Shown: positions 26,793 through 34,915 of the stretch, piece by piece
How positions within the stretch are numbered: the stretch's first letter is position 1
Layout: the number at the start of each line of letters is the position of its first letter
NCBI GenBank assembly: GCA_902579105.1
Contig: CACHFM010000011.1
Span: 1-46,121 of the forward strand
Origin: an uncultured Pelagibacteraceae bacterium
GTDB lineage: Bacteria; Pseudomonadota; Alphaproteobacteria; Pelagibacterales; Pelagibacteraceae
Length of the DNA: 46,121 bases
Direction of reading: 5' to 3'
Program-made: the position numbers and the translations under genes
Notes under the pieces: generated by a model
Databases searched by the model: none
Told to the model about the DNA's origin: nothing
Seen by the model: only the letters and a program-made list of their open reading frames with translations

Positions 26793-27833
26793 ATGACTAA
26801 AGTAGGTGAACATATAACCCTTGATATAATTGGAACTGAAAAAGAATACGATCCAACAGTTTTTGAAAAGGTAATTCATGATATTGCAGAAGCTGCAAAA
26901 GTAACTATTTTAAAAATTTCTAAATATAAATTTGAACCTCAAGGTTTTACAATTCTTGCATTATTAGCTGAAAGTCATATCAGTTTTCATACATTTCCTG
27001 AAAAAGGAATAATAAGTTTTGACTTTTTTACTTGTGGTAAAATCAATCCAGCAGTTGCAATAGATATAGTTAAAAAAGAATTTAAACATAAAAGAATTAT
27101 AAAAAAAGAATTTAATAGAGATACTAAATCTCTTTATCATGATATTTACAGTTCACCAGGTTTGCAAAAATCTTATGTAGTAAACGATGTCCTTGAGGAT
27201 TTTAAATCTAAAGTAGGGCAACATATTGAGATTCTAGATTTAGAACAATTTGGAAAATCTTTATTTATAGACGGTGAAATTCAAGTTGCAGCAACTGACG
27301 AACATTTATATAGCACAACTTTTGTAGGAGCGGGGCTTAAGTTAAACAAAGATAACGAAAGAGCAGCTATTATTGGTGGAGGAGATGGCGGGGTTGCAAG
27401 AGAATGCATTTCGAAAAATTTTAATTTTATCGATTGGTATGAGCTTGATCCTGAAGTTGTTGATGTTTGTAAAAAACATCTTGGTGAAATTGGAAAAAAA
27501 GCTACAGAAAAAAATTCTGTAAAATGTATATGGGGAGATGCATTTGAAAGCATCAAATCTGCAAAGGATGATACTTATGATCATATCTTTGTTGATTTAA
27601 ATGATGATCAGTTCTGTATCGATCTTGCTGCTAAAAATATGGAATCTTTGGTAAGAATTTTAAAACCAAAAGGGGTGATCACTACCCAAGTTGGAAGTCA
27701 GGACAAAAAACCTCTTCAAGTTGAAAATTGGATGAATGTTTTTAATCATAACTTTGGAAACACTCAATTATCAAGAGTTTATATACCTAGTTTCGATTGC
27801 TCTTGGAATTTTTCTTCATCAATAAATCATTAA
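26793..27833 (+). CDS. S-adenosylmethionine decarboxylase / aminopropyltransferase fusion (SpeD-SpeE)
   Basis: About 346 residues. The N-terminal ~115 are prokaryotic SpeD: the self-cleavage Glu-Ser in AESHISFHTFPE gives pyruvoyl Ser61, with His66 and Cys81 (FFTCG) at the same spacing as the catalytic Ser63/His68/Cys83 of the Thermotoga enzyme. The rest is a spermidine-synthase-like domain with LFIDGEIQVAATDEHLY and the AdoMet site IGGGDGGVAREC. The usual YHE is YST, and the catalytic DSSDP-like segment is VDLNDD, so the amine substrate may differ. The ATG at 26793 is chosen because SpeD homology begins there; an earlier ATG at 26688 would overlap the divergent gene. It produces MTA, which mtnP can salvage. 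Confidence 0.9.
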   Translation: MTKVGEHITLDIIGTEKEYDPTVFEKVIHDIAEAAKVTILKISKYKFEPQGFTILALLAESHISFHTFPEKGIISFDFFTCGKINPAVAIDIVKKEFKHKRIIKKEFNRDTKSLYHDIYSSPGLQKSYVVNDVLEDFKSKVGQHIEILDLEQFGKSLFIDGEIQVAATDEHLYSTTFVGAGLKLNKDNERAAIIGGGDGGVARECISKNFNFIDWYELDPEVVDVCKKHLGEIGKKATEKNSVKCIWGDAFESIKSAKDDTYDHIFVDLNDDQFCIDLAAKNMESLVRILKPKGVITTQVGSQDKKPLQVENWMNVFNHNFGNTQLSRVYIPSFDCSWNFSSSINH

Positions 27834-27883
27834 TTTTTCTTTTTAATTATTAAATTTTGTGAAATAATAAATTTAATTATTTT

Positions 27884-27889
27884 GGAGGG
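27884..27889 (+). promoter_or_regulatory. Strong ribosome binding site for the polar amino-acid binding protein
   Basis: GGAGGG stands 3 nt before the ATG at 27893, one of the best Shine-Dalgarno sequences in the window, as expected for a heavily translated binding protein. Confidence 0.6.
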
Positions 27890-27892
27890 AAA

Positions 27893-28744
27893 ATGAATAA
27901 ATTAAAAATATTTGGAATGGGAATATTAATTTCCTTATTCTTGTCGATTACTTCAAATGCAGACACAATCAAAATCGGAACTGAAGGAGCATATCCTCCT
28001 TGGAACTCTAAAGATGCTTCTGGCAATCTAATTGGTTTTGAAGTTGAGCTTGCAAATGAATTATGTGCAATAATGAAAGCAGAATGTACAATTGTTGAAC
28101 AAGATTGGGATGGAATGATACCAGCTTTGTTAATGAGAAAATTTGATGCAATTATGGCCGGTATGTCAATCACTGCTGAAAGGCAGAAAACAATTACTTT
28201 TTCACAAGGTTATGCTGACGAAGTTGCCTCTTTAGCAGTTATGAAAGGCTCAAGTCTTGAAGGCATGGATACGCCAGAAGGTATAAATTTAACTTTAGGT
28301 GGAGGAGATGTTAAAAAAGCTCTTAAAACTTTAACAGGAGCTTTAGCTGGAAAAACTGTTTGTGTTCAAACTGCTACTATTCACCAAAATTTCTTAGACT
28401 CAGGAGATGTTGGTAAAGTTAATGTTAGAACTTATAAAACTCAAGACGAGGTAAATTTAGATTTAGCTTCTGGAAGATGTGATGCTGCACTTGCTGCTGC
28501 TGTTGCATTTACAGATTATGCTGAAAAATCAGGAAAACCAGTTGTGTTAGTTGGACCAACTTTTTCAGGCGGTGCTTTTGGAAATGGTGTTGGTGTTGGA
28601 ATTAGACAAGGTGGTGATGATGCAATCGGCAAAAGAGACGCTAAGTTGTTAAAAGACTTTAACAAAGCAATTGATAAAGCAAGAAAACAAGGAATTATTA
28701 GCAAACTTGCTATTAAGCACTTTGGTTTCGATGCTTCTATGTAA
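27893..28744 (+). CDS. Polar amino-acid ABC transporter substrate-binding protein
   Basis: 283 residues with a Sec signal peptide (about 1-23, ending SNADTIKIG). The mature part is a type II periplasmic binding protein of the lysine/arginine/ornithine-octopine type: GTEGAYPPWNSKDASGNLIGFEVELANELC, QDWDGMIPALLMRKFDAIMAGMSIT, and a DLASGRCDAALA segment. It captures a basic or related amino acid in the periplasm for the two permeases that follow. It sits 59 nt after speDE but has its own strong Shine-Dalgarno. A perfect hairpin follows its stop. The ligand cannot be decided from sequence. Confidence 0.9.
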   Translation: MNKLKIFGMGILISLFLSITSNADTIKIGTEGAYPPWNSKDASGNLIGFEVELANELCAIMKAECTIVEQDWDGMIPALLMRKFDAIMAGMSITAERQKTITFSQGYADEVASLAVMKGSSLEGMDTPEGINLTLGGGDVKKALKTLTGALAGKTVCVQTATIHQNFLDSGDVGKVNVRTYKTQDEVNLDLASGRCDAALAAAVAFTDYAEKSGKPVVLVGPTFSGGAFGNGVGVGIRQGGDDAIGKRDAKLLKDFNKAIDKARKQGIISKLAIKHFGFDASM

Positions 28745-28754
28745 TTAATTTTTA

Positions 28755-28786
28755 GATTTGGCGACTATAATATATAGTCGCCAATC
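28755..28786 (+). promoter_or_regulatory. Hairpin between binding-protein gene and permease gene
   Basis: TGGCGACTATA (28759-28769) and TATAGTCGCCA (28773-28783) form a perfect 11-bp stem with a 3-nt loop, extendable by GAT/ATC across a one-base bulge. It ends 3 nt before the permease ATG at 28790 and has no U-run, so it more likely stabilises the upstream mRNA end and masks the permease start than terminates transcription. Confidence 0.75.
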
Positions 28787-28789
28787 TTT

Positions 28790-29482
28790 ATGGAACTTCT
28801 CGCATTTGGTAAAACTGGTTGGGGTGACGAGTTATTTTATGCGACCCTAATGACAATAGCTGTATCCATTACAGCAATGTTGATAGGTTTTCTTTTTGCA
28901 TTAATATTTACACCATTAAAGCTATCAAAATATAAATCATTAAATCTAATTGGAAATTTTTATACTACAGTGATACGTGGTGTGCCTGAACTTTTAGTAA
29001 TTTATCTTTTCTTTTTTGGAGGTAGTGGTGCAATTATGTATGTTGCATCAATTTTTGGATATTTCGAATACATTGAAATAAATGCGTTTATTACAGGCTC
29101 TATGGCTATTGGAATTATTTCAGGAGCTTATTCAACTGAAGTTTTTAGAGGTGCAATTCAATCGATAGATAAAGGTCAATTTGAGGCTGCAAAAGTTTTA
29201 GGAGTTAGTAAATTTGCGCAATTTTATAAAATAATTTTACCTCAAATGTTAAGATTGGCGATTCCAAATTTAAGCAATGTTTGGCAAATTACACTTAAGG
29301 ACACTTCACTTATTTCAGTAACTGGATTGGTCGAAATTATGAGACAATCATATATAGCAGCAGGTTCTACTAGAGATCCATTATTTTTTTATTCTTTTGC
29401 TGCAGTTTTATATTTGCTCCTAACATATTTAAGTATGAAGTTAATTAATAAATTAGAAGTTAAGTATAGCAGGGGGTATTGA
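28790..29482 (+). CDS. Polar amino-acid ABC transporter permease (HisQ-like)
   Basis: 230 residues with about five membrane spans and the EAA-type loop EAAKVLGVSKFAQFYKIILPQMLRLAIPN. The N-terminal span is followed by RGVPELLVIYLFFFGGSG, a HisQ/OccQ-family signature. It forms the translocation pore with the next gene product, whose start it overlaps by 4 nt (ATGA). Translation start lies just downstream of a stable hairpin, which may limit its synthesis relative to the binding protein. Confidence 0.92.
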   Translation: MELLAFGKTGWGDELFYATLMTIAVSITAMLIGFLFALIFTPLKLSKYKSLNLIGNFYTTVIRGVPELLVIYLFFFGGSGAIMYVASIFGYFEYIEINAFITGSMAIGIISGAYSTEVFRGAIQSIDKGQFEAAKVLGVSKFAQFYKIILPQMLRLAIPNLSNVWQITLKDTSLISVTGLVEIMRQSYIAAGSTRDPLFFYSFAAVLYLLLTYLSMKLINKLEVKYSRGY

Positions 29483-30156
29483 TGGATTTTGATTTAATGA
29501 TCAATAGTATTCCTAAGCTTTTAGATGCTGCTCTAATTACTTTAAAGCTTTTATCTGCATCATTGTTATTTGGATTATTTGTGGGACTTTTTTTTGCAAT
29601 TTTAAGAATGAACAAAAATATTTTTATAAATAAATTTGCTTATGGCTATTCTTACGTTTTTAGAGGAACACCTTTGTTGGTTCAAATTTTTATAATTTAT
29701 TTTGGATTAGGACAAATTGAGTATTTAAGATCTTCATTTTTGTGGGTAATCTTAAAAGAACCTTACTGGTGCGCAATAATAGCTTTTACGTTAAATACAG
29801 GGGCTTATACATCTGAGATATTAAGGTCAGCTTTTCAAACAATCAAACCTGGTCTTATTGAAGCTGGTAAAAGTTTAGGAATATCGAATAAAATAATATT
29901 TTATAAAATTCAAATTCCGATTGCCATAAGACAATCACTTCCTGCTTATGGAAATGAAATAATATTAATGATGAAAGGTACATCATTAGCAAGTACGGTA
30001 ACATTGATGGATATAACTGGAGTTGCTAAATATATAATATCGACAACATTTAAACCAATTGAAGTTTTCATTGTAGCTGGTGGTATTTATTTATTTATGA
30101 CTTTTTTAATTCACAATTTAATTAAATATTTAGAAAAAAAATATAGTTTTCAATAA
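29479..30156 (+). CDS. Polar amino-acid ABC transporter permease (HisM-like)
   Basis: 225 residues with about five spans, the family start YVFRGTPLLVQIFIIYFGLGQ, NTGAYTSEILRSAFQTI and the coupling loop EAGKSLGISNKIIFYKIQIPIAIRQSLPAYGNE. It is the second pore subunit. The ATPase expected for this transporter is not encoded next to it; the neighbouring gene is an oxygenase. The ATPase must come from elsewhere in the genome. The ORF starts with two ATGs (29479 and 29482); I kept the first because of the overlap with the upstream stop. Confidence 0.92.
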   Translation: MMDFDLMINSIPKLLDAALITLKLLSASLLFGLFVGLFFAILRMNKNIFINKFAYGYSYVFRGTPLLVQIFIIYFGLGQIEYLRSSFLWVILKEPYWCAIIAFTLNTGAYTSEILRSAFQTIKPGLIEAGKSLGISNKIIFYKIQIPIAIRQSLPAYGNEIILMMKGTSLASTVTLMDITGVAKYIISTTFKPIEVFIVAGGIYLFMTFLIHNLIKYLEKKYSFQ

Positions 30157-30164
30157 AATTATAA

Positions 30165-30956
30165 ATGTATCTTTCAGAAAAACAGATTGAAGATTACCAG
30201 AATTTTGGAGTAATAATTATAAAAGATATTTTTAGTGAATGGATTGAACCTTTAAGAAAAGGATTTCAAAAAGTTTTAGATAAACCTAGTCAACACGGTA
30301 GAGAAAATGTTAATGATGAAAACAAAGGTAGATTTTTTGAAGATTATTGTAATTGGAAAAGAATTGAAGAGTTTAAAGATTGTATTTTTAATTCACCAGG
30401 TGGACAAATAGTTGCCGAAGCCACTTCATCAAAATCAACTCAAATCTTTCATGAACATATATTTATTAAAGAACCTGGTACATATAAAGAAACTCCTTGG
30501 CATCAAGATATGCCTTATTATTGTGTTCAAGGTAATGATACAGGAAGTTTTTGGATACCATTAGATAAGGTTGATCAAGAAAATAATCTTCAATTAATCT
30601 TAAATTCTCATAAATGGCCAAAATTAATTCGGCCAACAAAGTGGTCAAACAATCTTCCATGGTATAAAGATGAAACATCTTTTATGGATTTACCAAGTAT
30701 TGAAAATTTTAAAAAAGATATTTTAATTCCAAAATTAAATCTAGGTGATGCGGTTTTATTTAATTTTAAAATTGTTCATGGATCAAGTGGTAACAAAACT
30801 TCAGAATCACGAAGAGCTTTTTCTATGAGATTTATAGGGGACGATGTTCGTTATATTGATAGAGGTGGACCAACTTCACCACCATTTGATGGGATAAATT
30901 TAAAATCAGGTGATCTAATGCGTGAAGATTGGTTTCCTAGAGTTTTTAATAACTAG
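30165..30956 (+). CDS. Phytanoyl-CoA dioxygenase (PhyH) family 2-oxoglutarate oxygenase
   Basis: 263 residues. Fe(II) ligands appear as His113 and Asp115 in PWHQDMPYY and His205 in KIVHGSSGN, with Arg216/217 (SRRAFSMRF) for 2-oxoglutarate. The family hydroxylates small molecules, from phytanoyl-CoA to ectoine and amino-acid derivatives. It starts 8 nt after the permease gene and ends the operon, so its substrate may be the imported amino acid or a product of it (inference). Its 3' end overlaps the convergent DUF6165 gene by 11 nt. Confidence 0.87.
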   Translation: MYLSEKQIEDYQNFGVIIIKDIFSEWIEPLRKGFQKVLDKPSQHGRENVNDENKGRFFEDYCNWKRIEEFKDCIFNSPGGQIVAEATSSKSTQIFHEHIFIKEPGTYKETPWHQDMPYYCVQGNDTGSFWIPLDKVDQENNLQLILNSHKWPKLIRPTKWSNNLPWYKDETSFMDLPSIENFKKDILIPKLNLGDAVLFNFKIVHGSSGNKTSESRRAFSMRFIGDDVRYIDRGGPTSPPFDGINLKSGDLMREDWFPRVFNN

Positions 30957-31335
30957 TATATTCTTTTATTTCTTTTATTTTTGAACCTGTATGATTGTTA
31001 ATTTCTAATTTAATTTTAGCACGATCGTCATTTAGAAAATGTACACCTCTTGAAAGTTTTATAAATTTTTCTGTAAAGATTTTGTCTTTTTCGCATTGTC
31101 TTTTGTCATCTTCAATTATCCATAGTTTGGAGTTAATCTCTTTTAATGATTTAAAAAGATTATTTAATTTTTCATCAGATTTGACATTTTTATCTAACTG
31201 TTCTTTTAGAATAGAATGTTCGTTTACAATAAATTTTAATTTTTCAGGATCTTTGATTTTTTCCTGTTTAATTTCTAAAATAGATATTTTATCAAAAAGC
31301 TCACCAATTGATACTTCAACTAGAATTTTATTCAT
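30946..31335 (-). CDS. DUF6165-like protein
   Basis: 129 residues, soluble, mostly helical with Lys/Glu-rich heptad-like stretches (about 20-75) suggesting a coiled coil. The N-terminal VEVSIGELFDKISILEIKQEKI and the central LKEINSKLWIIEDDKR match what I know as the DUF6165 family, commonly found beside glycosyltransferases. It is divergent (32 nt) from the GT9 gene here, consistent with that habit. Molecular function unknown. Confidence 0.7.
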   Translation of the reverse strand: MNKILVEVSIGELFDKISILEIKQEKIKDPEKLKFIVNEHSILKEQLDKNVKSDEKLNNLFKSLKEINSKLWIIEDDKRQCEKDKIFTEKFIKLSRGVHFLNDDRAKIKLEINNHTGSKIKEIKEYTSY

Positions 31336-31367
31336 AAAGATTTATACTATGTTAAATTGTTAAAAAT

Positions 31368-32309
31368 ATGTCTAATATTTTAATTATCAAACATGGTTCA
31401 TTGGGAGATATAGCCCAAGCCTGTGGTGCAATTCAAGACATTTCTGAAAATCATAAAGATGATCAAATACATCTTCTGACAACAAAACCTTATATTAATT
31501 TATTTAAAAAAAATCCTCATATTTCAAATGTAATTTTAGATAAAAGATTATCGAAAATAAATTTGATTTATTTATACTCATTAATGAGATTGATTAAAAA
31601 ATATAATTTTTCAAAAATATATGATCTTCAAAACTCAAGCAGAACATCATTCTATAAAAAAATTTTATTTCCAAAAGCAACAAGTCAAATATGGTCATCG
31701 ACAGAAACAACACTTCCTGAAGGAAAAACTAAAAAAGATTTTGATAATGACTCAGTTTTAGAAAGATTTGATTATCAGTTAAAAAATTCTGGAATTGAAA
31801 CAAAATACACAACAACTCCAGATTTTACTTGGAGCTCTTCAGATATATCTGATATAAAAAATTTTTATGAACTAAAAAAATATATAGTTCTTTTTCCTTT
31901 TTGTTCACCTCATTTAACAACAAAGAAATGGCCTTACTACAATGACTTAATCTCTATGATTAATAAAAAGTATGAAAGTAGTTATAAAGTTATTGTAGCT
32001 CCTGGACCAGATGAAATTAATGAAGCTTCAAAGATTAATGCTTTGTGTATTTTAGATAATGGAAAAGCACTAGATATTTCTCAGCTTTCTTCTTTAATTA
32101 AAGGTAGCTCTTTTGTTGTTGCAAATGATACTGGTCCAGCTCATATGACAGCACATTTAGGAGCAAAAGGTATAACCTTGTTTGGTTCTCATACTACTGC
32201 CCACAAAGTTAGCATTGAAAGGGAAAACTTTAAGGCTATTCAAGTTTCAGATTTATCAAAATTATCTGCAGAAAAAGTTTTTGAAAAATTAAGTAATGTA
32301 ATTTCTTAA
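31368..32309 (+). CDS. Glycosyltransferase family 9 (heptosyltransferase-like)
   Basis: 313 residues, GT-B fold. ILIIKHGSLGDIAQACGAI at the N-terminus and the C-terminal donor-site block VVANDTGPAHMTAHLGAKGITLFG are the GT9 hallmarks (WaaC/WaaF/RfaF type). It would add heptose or a similar sugar to the lipopolysaccharide core at the inner face of the inner membrane. Donor sugar not determinable from sequence. It converges with the four-span membrane protein gene, 6 nt apart. Confidence 0.88.
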   Translation: MSNILIIKHGSLGDIAQACGAIQDISENHKDDQIHLLTTKPYINLFKKNPHISNVILDKRLSKINLIYLYSLMRLIKKYNFSKIYDLQNSSRTSFYKKILFPKATSQIWSSTETTLPEGKTKKDFDNDSVLERFDYQLKNSGIETKYTTTPDFTWSSSDISDIKNFYELKKYIVLFPFCSPHLTTKKWPYYNDLISMINKKYESSYKVIVAPGPDEINEASKINALCILDNGKALDISQLSSLIKGSSFVVANDTGPAHMTAHLGAKGITLFGSHTTAHKVSIERENFKAIQVSDLSKLSAEKVFEKLSNVIS

Positions 32310-32315
32310 ATTTAA

Positions 32316-32735
32316 TTAAGTTAAGTATATTTTGTCAGATAAGCCGTAGCAAAGAATTGCACTCATTATCAATAAAATGAATGGTACGATAATACCTTCA
32401 CCTGTAAATTTATCAGTTACTCCAAGCTTACTTATATTTTTAGAATAATAGTTAGTTATAGTAACTAATAAGTGGGTTATAAATATTAGATTAAAAAATG
32501 ACCAAGTTCCCTCAACACCATTTGGTCTTACAAATAATATGTATAATGCCATTAGAATCCAGGCTAAGAAAAATGCACCTAAAAATCTAACCATGAATGC
32601 AGCTGTATGATCGATACCAAATTTATCCATGAATTGTCTTGTGCCGACTAGTAATTGAGCAGAATAGAACGCTAAAATTCCAAAATGAATTACGTAAATT
32701 GCTAAATAAATTATTCCATTAAATTTTTCGATCAT
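32316..32735 (-). CDS. Uncharacterised four-span membrane protein
   Basis: 139 residues with hydrophobic segments at about 8-28, 46-66, 79-98 and 113-132. I do not recognise a named family. Short loops and the absence of a signal peptide suggest a small inner-membrane protein. It is 9 nt downstream of the GT4 gene on the same strand, so probably co-transcribed with GT4 and the thioredoxin-like gene. No function proposed. Confidence 0.7.
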   Translation of the reverse strand: MIEKFNGIIYLAIYVIHFGILAFYSAQLLVGTRQFMDKFGIDHTAAFMVRFLGAFFLAWILMALYILFVRPNGVEGTWSFFNLIFITHLLVTITNYYSKNISKLGVTDKFTGEGIIVPFILLIMSAILCYGLSDKIYLT

Positions 32736-32744
32736 ATAACAAAT

Positions 32745-33824
32745 CTATAAGATTCTCTTATATTTTTCAATTATCATATTCCAATGATAATTTTGTGATT
32801 TTATTTTTGCAGCTTTACCGTATTCGATATATTTTTTATCTTTTAATAAGTTTTCTATACTAGAGTAAACATCATTAAGTTCATTACCATCACATATTAA
32901 TCCAGTCTTATCATGATCAATTGCATCAGCAGCACCACCATCTTTACCACCAATAGAAGGGATGCCATATTGTCCCGCCTCTACATAAGCAATACCAAAC
33001 CCCTCAACAGATTTTTTATGAATAATTGATGGCATTATAAATATATTTGATTTAGCAATTAAAGCATTCTTTAAATTACTGCTGATATTTTTAAAGAACA
33101 TAACTTGCCCTTCTAAATCTAGTTCTTTAACAAGATTTTTAATATTTTGTTCTTCGTCACCATCTCCAACGCAAATATACACAATATCAGGGTAAGTTTG
33201 TTTTAGATTTCTTAATGCCATAATAACTTTTTCATGATTTTTTCTTTTATCAAATCTTGAAACAGTAATTAATCTTGGAGTTTTAACTTTAAGTAAACTC
33301 TCAATTTTAATTAGTGATTTTTTATCTAAGTCTTCAGCAGGATCTACTCCAGGGTTAATTACTAAGATTTTATCTTCATTTACTCCACAATTTATTGCTA
33401 AATTTTTTGTAAATTCCGAATTGGCAATTACTTTTTCAACATTATTGAGAACATTTAAAATACGTAGGTTAGATTTTGATCCTTTTGGATGATTAATTTC
33501 TTTACTATGTATTAAGCAATATTTTTTCTTATTTGTTTTAATTAGCTCTAAGCTTTTCCAGTGATCAGCGATTATACCTTCTATTTTATTTTCTTTTATA
33601 AATTCATTTATCAATTGTGCTTTTCTATATTTTCTTAATAATTTTATTCCACCAACTCTTTCAATAGAAAATGAAGCTTGCTCATCAAATATTTCATGAT
33701 TATCTATATAATCTGCAAAAACTTTTGTCATGAAGTTCTTAGACAATTCTCTTGAAAGACCCCACATTAGACTTTGCATTCCACCAACTTCAGGTGGAAA
33801 TGATCTAGTTACAATTAAATACAT
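32745..33824 (-). CDS. Glycosyltransferase family 4
   Basis: 359 residues, GT-B fold. N-terminal RSFPPEVGGMQSLMWGLSREL is the acceptor-side GG loop, and the C-terminal VSRFDKRKNHEKVIMAL, YICVGDGDEEQNIKNLV and the donor-site SIIHKKSVEGFGIAYVEAGQYGIP (Glu-x7-Glu) are typical GT4. It transfers a sugar from a nucleotide donor to a surface or lipid-linked glycan; specificity unknown. Its start overlaps the thioredoxin-like gene stop by 1 nt. Confidence 0.9.
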   Translation of the reverse strand: MYLIVTRSFPPEVGGMQSLMWGLSRELSKNFMTKVFADYIDNHEIFDEQASFSIERVGGIKLLRKYRKAQLINEFIKENKIEGIIADHWKSLELIKTNKKKYCLIHSKEINHPKGSKSNLRILNVLNNVEKVIANSEFTKNLAINCGVNEDKILVINPGVDPAEDLDKKSLIKIESLLKVKTPRLITVSRFDKRKNHEKVIMALRNLKQTYPDIVYICVGDGDEEQNIKNLVKELDLEGQVMFFKNISSNLKNALIAKSNIFIMPSIIHKKSVEGFGIAYVEAGQYGIPSIGGKDGGAADAIDHDKTGLICDGNELNDVYSSIENLLKDKKYIEYGKAAKIKSQNYHWNMIIEKYKRIL

Positions 33825-34378
33825 TAATCATACTTCCATTTTATACCGCAACCTGCACTAGGGATTTGATCTTTAGGACCTTGTCCTGTCTCAGAAATTT
33901 GTTTCATCGCTTTAAATAAATCGCTTTCGCCTTCACTTATTGGTATTAAATTTTTTAATTCTCTCATTCGTCCTCTATATTGAAGTTCTAAATTTTTATT
34001 GTAACCAAAAAAGTCAGGTGTGCATACGGCCTCATAAGATTTAGCTATTTCTTGTGTTTCATCAATTAAATAAGGAAAATTAAATTTATTATTGATTGAA
34101 AATTTTATCATGTTTTCAAAAGAGTCTTCTGGATAGTTAATTGAGTCATTAGAGCATATTGCAACTGAATTAATTCCTAATTTTTTTAATTCGCCACAAT
34201 CTTTTACAATATCTTTAGTAACAGCCTTAACATAAGGACAATGATTGCATATGAACATAATTAATGTTCCATTTTCTCCTTTAATATCATTAAGAGAAAT
34301 AATTTTATTATCTGTGGATTTTAATTTGAATGGTAAAGCTTTCTTGTTAAAATCACATATTGGAGTTTGAACTGGCAT
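33824..34378 (-). CDS. Thioredoxin-fold (AhpC/TSA-Redoxin type) protein
   Basis: 184 residues. Redoxin-like start with PFKLKSTDNKIISLNDIKG, then LIMFICNHCPYVKAV, where Cys-Asn-His-Cys is a CxxC redox motif, followed by SNDSINYPEDSFENM and a conserved CTPDFFGYN. Homologues occur as cytoplasmic thioredoxin-family proteins of unknown partner; no signal peptide is seen. It is divergent (20 nt) from the gamma-carbonic anhydrase gene and coupled to the GT4 gene by a 1-nt overlap. Confidence 0.85.
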   Translation of the reverse strand: MPVQTPICDFNKKALPFKLKSTDNKIISLNDIKGENGTLIMFICNHCPYVKAVTKDIVKDCGELKKLGINSVAICSNDSINYPEDSFENMIKFSINNKFNFPYLIDETQEIAKSYEAVCTPDFFGYNKNLELQYRGRMRELKNLIPISEGESDLFKAMKQISETGQGPKDQIPSAGCGIKWKYD

Positions 34379-34398
34379 ACTGTAAGAATATATAAATT

Positions 34399-34911
34399 AT
34401 GTTTTACGATTTAAAAGATAAAAAACCAAAAAACTCTGGCGAAAATTGGGTAGCACCAAATGCCACTATAATAGGTGATGTAACATTAGAAAAAAATTCA
34501 AGTATTTGGTTTAATGCTGTTTTACGTGGAGATATAGAAAATATTCATATTGGTGAAGGCTCTAACGTTCAGGATGGAAGTGTTTTACATACAGACCCGG
34601 GCTGTCCTTTAAAAGTAGGTAAGAACGTAACCATAGGTCATATGGTTATGTTGCATGGGTGCACAATAGGTGAAAATAGCTTAATTGGAATTGGCGCTGT
34701 TATACTTAACAATTCTAAAATTGGAAAAAATTGTATCATTGGAGCTAAAACTTTAATTACTGAAAACAAAGTAATACCCGATAACTCTCTCGTAGTAGGA
34801 TCTCCAGGTAAAGTTGTAAGAGAAATTACTGAAGAAGAAAAACAGTCTGTATTAGAAAATACAAAGCGTTATCAAGATAACTGGAAAAGATATTCTAAGT
34901 CTATATTCTAA
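34399..34911 (+). CDS. Gamma-carbonic anhydrase family protein
   Basis: 170 residues of left-handed beta-helix hexapeptide repeats ([LIV]-G-x4 pattern, e.g. ATIIGDVTLEKNSSIW, VTIGHMV, CTIGENSLIGIGAVI). The three zinc-binding His of the family are at 64, 81 and 86, and Arg43/Asp45 (LRGDIENI) match the conserved active-site region. It may hydrate CO2 or be an inactive relative (PaaY/YrdA type). It converges with the 46-residue membrane protein gene 4 nt downstream. Confidence 0.9.
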   Translation: MFYDLKDKKPKNSGENWVAPNATIIGDVTLEKNSSIWFNAVLRGDIENIHIGEGSNVQDGSVLHTDPGCPLKVGKNVTIGHMVMLHGCTIGENSLIGIGAVILNNSKIGKNCIIGAKTLITENKVIPDNSLVVGSPGKVVREITEEEKQSVLENTKRYQDNWKRYSKSIF

Positions 34912-34915
34912 ATAA

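Noticed and set aside
27281..27584. Two minus-strand frames within the SpeE domain
   Set aside because: They are antisense to the conserved AdoMet-binding motif region and lack any family pattern.
27841..27880. AT-only inverted repeat upstream of the amino-acid binding protein gene
   Set aside because: It is made only of A/T tracts and is imperfect; such dyads are expected by chance in this composition.
30995..31363. 122-codon plus-strand frame opposite the DUF6165 gene
   Set aside because: The minus-strand frame has recognisable family similarity and a soluble helical composition; the plus frame is a Ser/Leu/Ile-rich mirror of it.
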